This document shows positions 1 through 4,923 of a stretch of DNA of 6,303 nucleotides, piece by piece. How positions within the stretch are numbered: position 1 is the stretch's first letter; each line of letters starts with the position of its first letter. The stretch comes from Spirochaeta sp. (GTDB lineage: Bacteria; Spirochaetota; Spirochaetia; DSM-27196; Alkalispirochaetaceae). Under the pieces are notes generated by a model. The model was not told the origin of the DNA. It did not search any database and was given only the letters and a program-made list of their open reading frames with translations. A program made the position numbers and the translations under genes. The stretch spans positions 1-6,303 of the forward strand of contig JAQIBO010000040.1 of the NCBI GenBank assembly GCA_027859055.1, written 5' to 3'.

Positions 1-605
1 CCCCTCCTGCGGTAGCTGCGTTTCGTGACGTTCTCGGCCCCGATGAGGCGATCGGTCTCATTCAAATCGACGCCCACGCAGATTTGCGTGAAAGCTACGA
101 GGAAAGCAGGGACAGTCACGCGTGTATTGCTCGACGCATCCACGAGGACCTGGGCATGCCGGTTATTCAAATCGGTGTCAGAGCGCTGTCACCGGAAGAG
201 GTGATCTACCGCGCCGGCCACACCGTCGGAGCAGCGGTTCCGATCTACCCGCACGATGCGGCGGATATCGTCCCGACGGGCTTGAACGAGATCCCGATAC
301 CCGCCTCGTTTCCGTCGCGGGCGTATATGACGATTGACGTTGACGGACTTGACCCCTCGATCATGCCGGCGACGGGCACACCGGTACCGGGCGGGCTGGG
401 GTGGTACCAGACACTCTCGATCATAGAAAGCATCGCCCGCTCCGTCTCGATTATCGGTTTTGACGTGGTTGAGCTGGCGCCGATTGCCGGCCAGAACGCG
501 TGGCAATACACCGCCGCAGAGTTGACCTACCGCGTTATGGGGATCATTTCCCGCGGAGGCGCTGCCACCGAAGGGCGCAGACGCGCCCCGCCGGACCGTA
601 CGTAG
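1..605 (+). CDS. speB: Agmatinase / arginase-family ureohydrolase, 5'-partial
   Basis: This is a Mn-dependent ureohydrolase, most likely agmatinase, which splits agmatine into putrescine and urea in the cytoplasm. The reading frame is open from base 3 and shows 200 residues before TAG. Agmatinases are usually about 290-310 residues, so roughly 100 N-terminal residues lie outside the window. Visible family motifs are DAHAD (bases 69-83), giving three metal ligands, the SHA segment about 12 residues later, IDVDGLDP (residues 111-118 of the visible part, giving the two late Asp ligands), the TGTPVPGG loop and the GFDVVELAP segment. The gene converges on the flavoprotein gene and overlaps its end by 79 bp. 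The last 15 or so residues are Arg/Pro-rich, lie past the conserved fold and are probably not functional. Substrate choice among agmatine, guanidinobutyrate and similar guanidino compounds cannot be read from this part; agmatinase is the best guess. Confidence 0.88.
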   Translation, partial: PPAVAAFRDVLGPDEAIGLIQIDAHADLRESYEESRDSHACIARRIHEDLGMPVIQIGVRALSPEEVIYRAGHTVGAAVPIYPHDAADIVPTGLNEIPIPASFPSRAYMTIDVDGLDPSIMPATGTPVPGGLGWYQTLSIIESIARSVSIIGFDVVELAPIAGQNAWQYTAAELTYRVMGIISRGGAATEGRRRAPPDRT

Positions 606-1708
606 CCCCAGTCGATCCGCTCTTTGAGCGCCAGCCACAGCCTGCCCACGCGGACCCGGCTCCCCCGAATAGCGAGGCCCGTCCCGTCACCGAGGTTCAG
701 AATCTGGAGCATGCGATCAGGCGGCGTGTACGACGCCGGCGGCTCCTTCCCATCCATGGGACCGGTATCGCCGGCCGCCCACAACGCGTTTTCGTAAATG
801 ACCTGCGCCTGGTACACCGCGTGTACACCGACCCGCGCCAGTTCCTGCGGTGCAAATGAGATGCAGTCGCCGCCGCCAAAAATCGGATACCCCGACACCT
901 GCAGGGAGCGGTTGACCCGCAGCGCCCCGTCCTTGGCGACGGGCAACCCCGAGTCGGCAAAAACCGAGGGGACACCCAGACCGGTAGCGGGAATAACGTA
1001 GTCATAGGCCCTGGTCGAGCCATCGGCAAGGATAATTTTCCCGGCACCAACCCGCGTTACCGACGAATTCACATGCACCGCTACGCCGAGACGGTCAAGG
1101 TGTGCTTCCGCGATCTTTCCCGCAGCGGGATGAAACCCGGGAAGAAGCTGTGCAGAACGCGTCACGACGGAAACTTGACAGCTGCTCCCTCGCAGCCGGG
1201 CGCGGCGCACCATATTGCCGGCGATCTCCACAGCGGTCGCTCCGCCACCGAGAACAACGATGTGGCACGGATGCGTACCGGCGTAGTCCAGGAACGGGCG
1301 ATCAAAGCGGGACACGTCGCGAACCGGCTTCACCGGAATCACGCGGTCCGCGGCTGCTTCATCGACTGTAAAGCGCGTTTCACTGTGGCTCCCGACCGCG
1401 CAACTCAACACATCCCAGGAGAGAATATTTCCATCGGACAGTGCAACGGTCCGGTCGTTCGGATCGATCCGTATCGCCGCTGCTTCGACAAATCGACCCC
1501 CGTTGCGTTCCACAATTGCGCGGGTATCAATAGTGCCGCCGCGGGGGGCTATCATCCCACCGACTATTCCGGAAATTGAGCCGGAATAGTACAAGTGCGG
1601 TGCCGGATCCACAACGACAACGCGGACGCCGTGTTGGTGCAGAACGGGAATTGCGTGAATCGTCTTGAGGTGCGCGTGCCCCGCACCAAGAAGCAGGAGG
1701 TCTTTCAT
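527..1708 (-). CDS. NDH-2-like FAD/NAD(P)-dependent oxidoreductase (stand-alone relative of the SelD-fused type)
   Basis: This is a 393-residue two-dinucleotide-domain flavoprotein of the NADH dehydrogenase type. The FAD-binding start is GAGHAH (residues 8-13), followed by a YSG motif (41-43). A second Rossmann motif, GGGATAVEIA (154-163), should bind NAD(P)H. The late FAD contact GGGDC is at 278-282. The GxGHAH start, YSG motif and C-terminal NLGDG plus LKERID segment are typical of the family that often occurs fused in front of selenide-water dikinase; here it stands alone. Its electron acceptor is unknown, with a quinone possible by family analogy. It is the third gene of the tetR-HAD operon: its ATG lies 7 bp after the HAD stop without a clear Shine-Dalgarno, so translational coupling is likely. 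About 20 C-terminal residues beyond the family core lie antisense to the agmatinase gene end. Confidence 0.85.
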   Translation of the reverse strand: MKDLLLLGAGHAHLKTIHAIPVLHQHGVRVVVVDPAPHLYYSGSISGIVGGMIAPRGGTIDTRAIVERNGGRFVEAAAIRIDPNDRTVALSDGNILSWDVLSCAVGSHSETRFTVDEAAADRVIPVKPVRDVSRFDRPFLDYAGTHPCHIVVLGGGATAVEIAGNMVRRARLRGSSCQVSVVTRSAQLLPGFHPAAGKIAEAHLDRLGVAVHVNSSVTRVGAGKIILADGSTRAYDYVIPATGLGVPSVFADSGLPVAKDGALRVNRSLQVSGYPIFGGGDCISFAPQELARVGVHAVYQAQVIYENALWAAGDTGPMDGKEPPASYTPPDRMLQILNLGDGTGLAIRGSRVRVGRLWLALKERIDWGYVRSGGARLRPSVAAPPREMIPITR

Positions 1709-1715
1709 GAAGCGA

Positions 1716-2591
1716 TCAATTGGGGTTGAACGTGCTCAGACGATCCCGCGTGGTTGCAGCAAGCGCCGCAAGCGCATCGGCAAGTTCTGAAACGGTCCGG
1801 ATACGCGGTTCGAAGCCGGTACCGGACAGTCCGGCAAACGGCGAAATCAACAAAGATTGGCCCCCCAGCTCGCGGGCAGCAGCGATATCGTTCCACGGGT
1901 GGTCTCCGACGGACAACACCATCGCCGGGTCTATTCCGTACCCCTCCCGAAGTCGTGCAAAGAGCGCCCCCATTCCGGCGGGTTTTTCCGCAGTAAAGAC
2001 GTATTCGTCAAAGACCGAATCCAGCCCGAGGTAGCGCAGCGTCGGCCATCCCGAGTCTTCGCTGGAGTTGGACTGCATAACCAGACGGATTCCAACCTGT
2101 TTCAGTTCCATCAGCACGGTCCGGAGGCGCACCGAGGGTGCATGGTCGAGCTCCCCGGAACTCATCGCGTAGCGCGACGCGTGAAATGCATCGATATACG
2201 TCTGGCGTTCGATCCGGGCGGCCCGTGTCAGATAGTAGACAACAGTCCATCCGTCACCAAGATAGGTCCATTCATTCGGGAGTTCACCGGTCGGCGTATC
2301 CGGCGGAAGCTGTATCGAATCGAAATCCTCCTCTCCCGGTAATCCCCGAACGAAATCACCAAGCCGAAGAGAAGGGTGAGTACCATCGAGAACGGTCAGC
2401 GTTTCACGAAGCACCGTCTCCTTTGTCCCGGACATACCGCCGCCGCCCTCCAGCACCCGTTCAAGGTAGTACTCCAGGGTGGCGTCTCCGGGATACAGCG
2501 TCCCGTCCAGATCAAAAACCACCGCGCGGACCGGATTCACGTCGAGCCGGACGCCAGTCCGATTCACTGTTGCCACATCATCATTTCTCAC
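1716..2591 (-). CDS. HAD-superfamily hydrolase (phosphatase-like)
   Basis: This is a 291-residue haloacid dehalogenase-type hydrolase, probably a cytoplasmic phosphatase acting on a small phosphorylated compound. All four HAD motifs are present: DLDGT (nucleophile D27, acid/base D29), motif II in MQSNSS (S174), K203 in AEKPAG, and GDHPWND (D230, D235) binding Mg2+. A long cap of about 140 residues lies between motifs I and II, as in C1-type caps. The start is GTG, overlapping the tetR stop as GTGA, with a strong AGGAGGG Shine-Dalgarno nine bases upstream. The first 20 residues precede the fold, so a slightly later GTG start is possible. The substrate cannot be inferred. Sitting between a repressor and a flavoprotein, it may act on an intermediate related to the flavoprotein's pathway, but that is a guess. 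Confidence 0.88.
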   Translation of the reverse strand: MRNDDVATVNRTGVRLDVNPVRAVVFDLDGTLYPGDATLEYYLERVLEGGGGMSGTKETVLRETLTVLDGTHPSLRLGDFVRGLPGEEDFDSIQLPPDTPTGELPNEWTYLGDGWTVVYYLTRAARIERQTYIDAFHASRYAMSSGELDHAPSVRLRTVLMELKQVGIRLVMQSNSSEDSGWPTLRYLGLDSVFDEYVFTAEKPAGMGALFARLREGYGIDPAMVLSVGDHPWNDIAAARELGGQSLLISPFAGLSGTGFEPRIRTVSELADALAALAATTRDRLSTFNPN

Positions 2592-3211
2592 GTTCCGGAA
2601 CCCTCCTGTATCGTCCCGTGGACAAGCATATCTGTTGTCGCTTCCACCATCGCCGTAAGTTCGGTCCCCAGCCCCGCCTGCGCCGCGATGATGGTACCCT
2701 CGATGAGGGAGAGAAATCCTCCGGCAACGGTGTGCGGTTCAATCTCCCGAACGTCTCCCCGTATCTGCGCGTCACGAACGAGGTCGACAATCGGTCGCAT
2801 TATGACGCCGTAACTTGACTGTATCAGGTGGCTACGTGATTCATCGCTGAGTCCCGGCATATCATGGTGCATCATCGAAAGAAGAAATAACGGCGGCCGC
2901 GCCAACAGCCAATGAGCCGTTGCGTGGATTCCCTTCTCAAAGAGATTTGCATTCGGTTCCAACGAATCTCTGACGTGCCCAAGCAGACCGTCCAAATCAC
3001 CGCCGATGCGAAGAAACATACGGTCCTGAACCGCTATAAAGAGTTCCTCTTTCCCCTTGGGGAAGTGATGATACAAAGACGGTTTTCGGATTCCGACCGC
3101 TGCTGCGACATCAAAAAGAGAAACGGCGTGGAACCCGTGCTCACGGAAGAGCGTTTCAGCGGCATCAAGAATTTTGTTTCGACTGTTTTCACGTGGTTCT
3201 TGTTGGCTCAT
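2588..3211 (-). CDS. TetR/AcrR-family transcriptional regulator
   Basis: This is a 207-residue one-component repressor. The N-terminal DNA-binding domain is clear: residues 11-27 form helix 1 (RNKILDAAETLFREHGF), and the helix-turn-helix covers about 30-49 (VSLFDVAAAVGIRKPSLYHHF), followed by KGKEEL leading into helix 4. The rest is a helical ligand-binding and dimerisation domain of ordinary size, too variable to name an effector. It is the first gene of a leftward operon with the HAD hydrolase and NDH-like flavoprotein, and is divergent from a small unknown gene, so it probably represses its own operon and perhaps the divergent one. The ATG is the first start after an upstream in-frame stop. 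No good Shine-Dalgarno is visible before it, and the mRNA leader predicted from the promoter is short (about 15 nt). Confidence 0.93.
   Translation of the reverse strand: MSQQEPRENSRNKILDAAETLFREHGFHAVSLFDVAAAVGIRKPSLYHHFPKGKEELFIAVQDRMFLRIGGDLDGLLGHVRDSLEPNANLFEKGIHATAHWLLARPPLFLLSMMHHDMPGLSDESRSHLIQSSYGVIMRPIVDLVRDAQIRGDVREIEPHTVAGGFLSLIEGTIIAAQAGLGTELTAMVEATTDMLVHGTIQEGSGT
2601..2607 (-). promoter_or_regulatory. Shine-Dalgarno of the HAD gene
   Basis: The minus strand reads AGGAGGG, nine bases before the GTG at 2591-2589. This site lies inside the tetR coding end. It supports the GTG start despite the overlap with the tetR stop codon. Confidence 0.75.
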
Positions 3212-3222
3212 ACGGTATCCAA

Positions 3223-3257
3223 AACGCCCGCCACTATATCATGCGGGGCCGGGCGTT
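3223..3257. promoter_or_regulatory. Inverted repeat over the tetR promoter, candidate TetR operator
   Basis: Perfect 8-bp arms AACGCCCG (3223-3230) and CGGGCGTT (3250-3257) are separated by 19 bp. The repeat encloses the -10 box, and its right arm covers two bases of the -35 box, so a bound dimer or pair of dimers would block transcription. The arms are further apart than in most TetR operators, so this is a candidate only. Confidence 0.35.
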
Positions 3258-3261
3258 CCAA
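3233..3261 (-). promoter_or_regulatory. Promoter of the tetR-HAD-NDH operon
   Basis: On the minus strand there is a -35 box TTGGAA (3261-3256), a 17-bp spacer and a -10 box TATAGT (3238-3233). TGA precedes the -10 box, giving an extended -10. The expected start of transcription is near 3226, only about 15 bases before the tetR ATG. It was found by eye from consensus and is not experimentally supported. Confidence 0.6.
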
Positions 3262-3277
3262 TTGGTACAAAAGGGAC

Positions 3278-3306
3278 TGGTAAATACGAATATTTCATGC
3301 AATAAT
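3278..3306 (+). promoter_or_regulatory. Candidate promoter of the small unknown gene
   Basis: An extended -10 TGC-AATAAT (TG at 3298-3299, hexamer 3301-3306) matches TATAAT at five of six positions. The -35 position 17 bp upstream (TGGTAA, 3278-3283) matches poorly. Transcription would start near 3313, leaving about 26 bases before the TTG start. The candidate lies in an AT-rich stretch shared with the divergent tetR promoter. Confidence 0.4.
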
Positions 3307-3338
3307 AGGCTGTTACCTTTTACTGGAGTATTTAAATT

Positions 3339-3710
3339 TTGGTTGTTGCACCTGTCATTTTTAAAACGTGGATTGGTGGGTTTGTTGGTCCCTCCTACGA
3401 GGTCGAACTGATCGATGGTGAACTCACGTACCGCGTGTTTGAGCGCGGTTACGATGTACACAACACGGAAACGTTCTCCCCGAACGACTCGGACTGGCGT
3501 CGATTTCGTGAAACGGTCGATCGGATTGACCTGTGGTCGTGGGCGCCCGTGTACAACGGTGAATCTCTTCCCGATGCGACTACGTGGTTCATACATCTCA
3601 AAATGGCGGCCGGCGAAGTCACCAGCACCGGTATAAATCTGTACCCGCCGTTGTTTGTGGATTATATGCACGCCGTGCGGGACCTCCTTGGTGGTCGTCA
3701 CTTCGCGTAA
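3339..3710 (+). CDS. Small hypothetical protein (123 residues)
   Basis: I do not recognise this protein. It has 123 residues and no signal peptide or membrane segment, so it is probably cytoplasmic. Visible traits are a GGFVG segment (13-17), an ELIDGELTYRV strand pair (23-33), many aromatic residues spaced as WxW (66, 68), Y72 and W83, and a late TSTGINLYPP segment (95-104). These suggest a small, mostly beta fold ending in a helix. The start is probably TTG at 3339, with GGAG ten bases upstream (3325-3328); no in-frame ATG or GTG exists early, and an in-frame stop at 3333 limits extension. ATT at 3336 is the only other nearby option. GC-rich third codon positions match the neighbouring genes, which supports real coding. 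It is divergent from tetR, so co-regulation by that repressor is possible. Confidence 0.65.
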   Translation: MVVAPVIFKTWIGGFVGPSYEVELIDGELTYRVFERGYDVHNTETFSPNDSDWRRFRETVDRIDLWSWAPVYNGESLPDATTWFIHLKMAAGEVTSTGINLYPPLFVDYMHAVRDLLGGRHFA

Positions 3711-3752
3711 TACCTGTCCGACCGGGGACTGATACCCTGCCGTCGCTGCTAC

Positions 3753-3788
3753 TCACATTTGTTGTGCGCGTTTTCACAATAAATGTGA
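3753..3788. promoter_or_regulatory. Long inverted repeat with CRP/FNR-like core; alternatively a terminator
   Basis: The 14-base arms TCACATTTGTTGTG (3753-3766) and CACAATAAATGTGA (3775-3788) pair fully in RNA apart from one G.U, around an 8-base loop. Two readings fit. As DNA, the core TGTGC-N6-TCACA (3763-3778) matches the CRP-family TGTGA-N6-TCACA pattern at nine of ten positions and is centred about 73 bp upstream of the predicted start of the lipoprotein mRNA, a usual place for activation. As RNA, a 14-bp hairpin followed by ATTTTC, 42 bases after the stop of the upstream gene, could end that transcript. The T-run is short and the stem is AT-rich. Confidence 0.5.
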
Positions 3789-3828
3789 ATTTTCTGCGTC
3801 AAATACTATTCCGTATCAACAAAGTTTA

Positions 3829-3837
3829 TGCTATTAT
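3829..3837 (+). promoter_or_regulatory. Extended -10 promoter of the FMN-binding lipoprotein gene
   Basis: TGC-TATTAT (TG 3829-3830, hexamer 3832-3837) is an extended -10 with five of six consensus bases. The -35 position (3809-3814, TTCCGT) matches poorly, which suits a promoter that needs an activator, as the inverted repeat upstream might provide. Expected transcription start is about 3844, giving a leader of about 34 bases. Confidence 0.5.
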
Positions 3838-3866
3838 TTTCACGTTACGAATCGCATTTCACAATG

Positions 3867-3872
3867 AAGGAG
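3867..3872 (+). promoter_or_regulatory. Shine-Dalgarno of the FMN-binding lipoprotein gene
   Basis: AAGGAG lies five bases before the ATG at 3878. It fixes this start over the frame that stays open upstream to about 3584, whose translation before 3878 looks non-coding and overlaps the preceding gene. Confidence 0.8.
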
Positions 3873-3877
3873 TTTAT

Positions 3878-4795
3878 ATGCGTACACACATTTCAATGCC
3901 GTTTATGGTGACAATCATTCTGATCTTCACCCTCGCCCTTGTTGGTTGCGGCGGTGAAGCCGAAGAGACCGCCCCTGCGGAGACGAGTTCCGACTCGGCG
4001 ACTTCGGACAGTTCAAGCGAGGAGTCATCATCCGGTCAGTATGAAGACGGGATCTACTTCGCTCAGGAAGATGGTTTCAGCGAACGAACCGGCTGGAAAT
4101 ACGTCGTTATTCTCGAAGTTGACGGTGGCGAGATCGTCTCCGCTACGTGGGACGGCGCCAACACCGACGGCGGCACCTCCAAAGAGACGCGGTCACGTTC
4201 CGGTGAGTACGGCATGGTCGAAAACGGTGGAGCGATAGCCCCCTGGTTCGAACAGGCAGAAGCCACTGAGGAATACCTCCTGGAAACCCAGGACCCGACC
4301 GATATCGAGTACACCTCCGATGAGGGCAACACCGACGCGATTTCCGGCGCAACGATTCACGTGATTGAGTTCTTTTCGCTTGCAGAAGAAGCGCTTGCAA
4401 ACGGCCCGGCCGGCTACGGTATGTGGCAGGACGGTCACTACTACGCGGAAGAGGCTGAGTTCAGCGACAACGGGTGGAAGTACAACGTAAACCTTACCGT
4501 ACTTGGTGGCCGTATCGTCGCCGCGAACTGGAACGGCGTCCCTGAAGACGGCGGCAACGACAAGAAGACCCAATCGATGGAAGGCGAATACGGCATGGTT
4601 GAAAACGGCGGCGCGATGGCTCCCTGGTTTGAACAGGCCAACGCTGCGGAAGCCCATCTTCTTGAAATCCAGGATCCCACCGCAATCGAATATTCCTCCG
4701 ACGAGGGACACACCGATGCGATCTCCGGAGCTACGATTCATGTAATAGAGTTCTTCACGCTTGCTGAGGAAGCGCTCGAGGGCGCAGCGCGCTAA
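3878..4795 (+). CDS. Lipoprotein with two FMN-binding domains (PplA/Tpp15-like)
   Basis: This is a 305-residue exported lipoprotein, probably an extracytoplasmic electron carrier with covalently bound FMN. A signal peptide with hydrophobic core (about residues 8-22) ends in the lipobox LVGC, so C24 is the lipid anchor. A Ser/Glu/Thr-rich flexible linker (25-54) follows. Two FMN_bind-type domains (about 57-173 and 185-300) each run from DGxYxA through GWKY and GEYGMVENGGA to TDAISGATIHVIEF. In this family ApbE transferases attach FMN to the Thr of the SGAT motif, here T159 and T286. Listeria PplA, also a lipoprotein with two such domains, passes electrons out of the cell; spirochaetal Tpp15 proteins are relatives. 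The gene is monocistronic, with its own promoter and terminator, and faces a convergent operon for quinone side-chain synthesis and an Ndh2-like protein. No apbE gene is in the window. The functional role is inferred from family and context. Confidence 0.88.
   Translation: MRTHISMPFMVTIILIFTLALVGCGGEAEETAPAETSSDSATSDSSSEESSSGQYEDGIYFAQEDGFSERTGWKYVVILEVDGGEIVSATWDGANTDGGTSKETRSRSGEYGMVENGGAIAPWFEQAEATEEYLLETQDPTDIEYTSDEGNTDAISGATIHVIEFFSLAEEALANGPAGYGMWQDGHYYAEEAEFSDNGWKYNVNLTVLGGRIVAANWNGVPEDGGNDKKTQSMEGEYGMVENGGAMAPWFEQANAAEAHLLEIQDPTAIEYSSDEGHTDAISGATIHVIEFFTLAEEALEGAAR
4202..4396 (+). repeat. FMN-domain repeat copy 1 (C-terminal half of domain 1)
   Basis: This is the first copy of an internal 65-codon direct repeat (residues 109-173). 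It is gapless against copy 2, with 55 of 65 residues identical by hand count, and it includes the flavin-attachment motif DAISGAT. The repeat period is 127 codons (381 bp). Confidence 0.85.
4583..4777 (+). repeat. FMN-domain repeat copy 2 (C-terminal half of domain 2)
   Basis: This is the second copy (residues 236-300). The nucleotide sequences differ mainly at third positions, so the duplication is not recent at DNA level, while the protein is held almost constant. The N-terminal halves of the two domains have diverged much more. Confidence 0.85.
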
Positions 4796-4806
4796 GAGAA
4801 GTGCTC

Positions 4807-4853
4807 GCGCGGGCCGCCTACGGCGCCCGCGCTGATCGCGTGAAAAAGCGCGA
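4807..4853. other. Two GC-rich hairpins after the lipoprotein gene
   Basis: Eleven bases after the stop, GCGCGGGC (4807-4814) pairs with GCCCGCGC (4825-4832), with an inner GCC/GGC stem and a TAC loop. A second small stem, TCGCG (4836-4840) with CGCGA (4849-4853), follows. Neither is followed by a T-run on the + strand, so they are not typical terminators themselves. They could protect the 3' end of the lipoprotein mRNA or be decay remnants. Confidence 0.45.
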
Positions 4854-4855
4854 CC

Positions 4856-4905
4856 AAAAAACAGCCCCCGGCCGCCACTACTGTGGTTGACCGGGGGCTC
4901 TTTTA
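4856..4905. terminator. Bidirectional intrinsic terminator
   Basis: A 9-bp stem AGCCCCCGG (4863-4871) with CCGGGGGCT (4891-4899), plus an inner CCAC/GTGG stem, is followed on the + strand by CTTTTA. On the minus strand the same stem is followed by a run of six T (complement of 4856-4861). It sits between convergent genes and can end both the lipoprotein mRNA and the polyprenyl synthase operon. Confidence 0.88.
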
Positions 4906-4923
4906 TAGACGGGTCGTTCGCGT

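Noticed and set aside
500..859. Plus-strand open frame after agmatinase, possibly a frameshifted continuation
   Set aside because: Agmatinase already reaches its conserved C-terminal helix before its own stop, and this frame is Arg/Pro-rich antisense of the flavoprotein.
1073..1579. Plus-strand open frame inside the flavoprotein gene
   Set aside because: It is antisense to a clear FAD/NAD protein, with no family motifs or ribosome binding site.
2138..2818. Plus-strand open frame of 226 codons across the HAD and tetR genes
   Set aside because: It spans two well-supported genes on the other strand, and its translation is Arg/Pro/Ser-rich without a fold-like pattern.
3234..3701. Minus-strand open frame of 155 codons opposite the small unknown gene
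   Set aside because: It would run through the divergent promoter region, its translation is basic and featureless, and the + strand frame shows better codon-position bias and motif-like structure.
3784..3799. A second CRP-like site starting at TGTGA
   Set aside because: TGTGA at 3784-3788 has no matching TCACA half-site at the required spacing.
3584..3877. N-terminal extension of the lipoprotein frame
   Set aside because: The signal peptide and Shine-Dalgarno place the start at 3878. The upstream translation overlaps the preceding gene and covers the promoter.
4193..4741. Minus-strand open frame of 182 codons opposite the lipoprotein
   Set aside because: It is antisense to strongly conserved FMN domains, and its internal repeat simply mirrors theirs.
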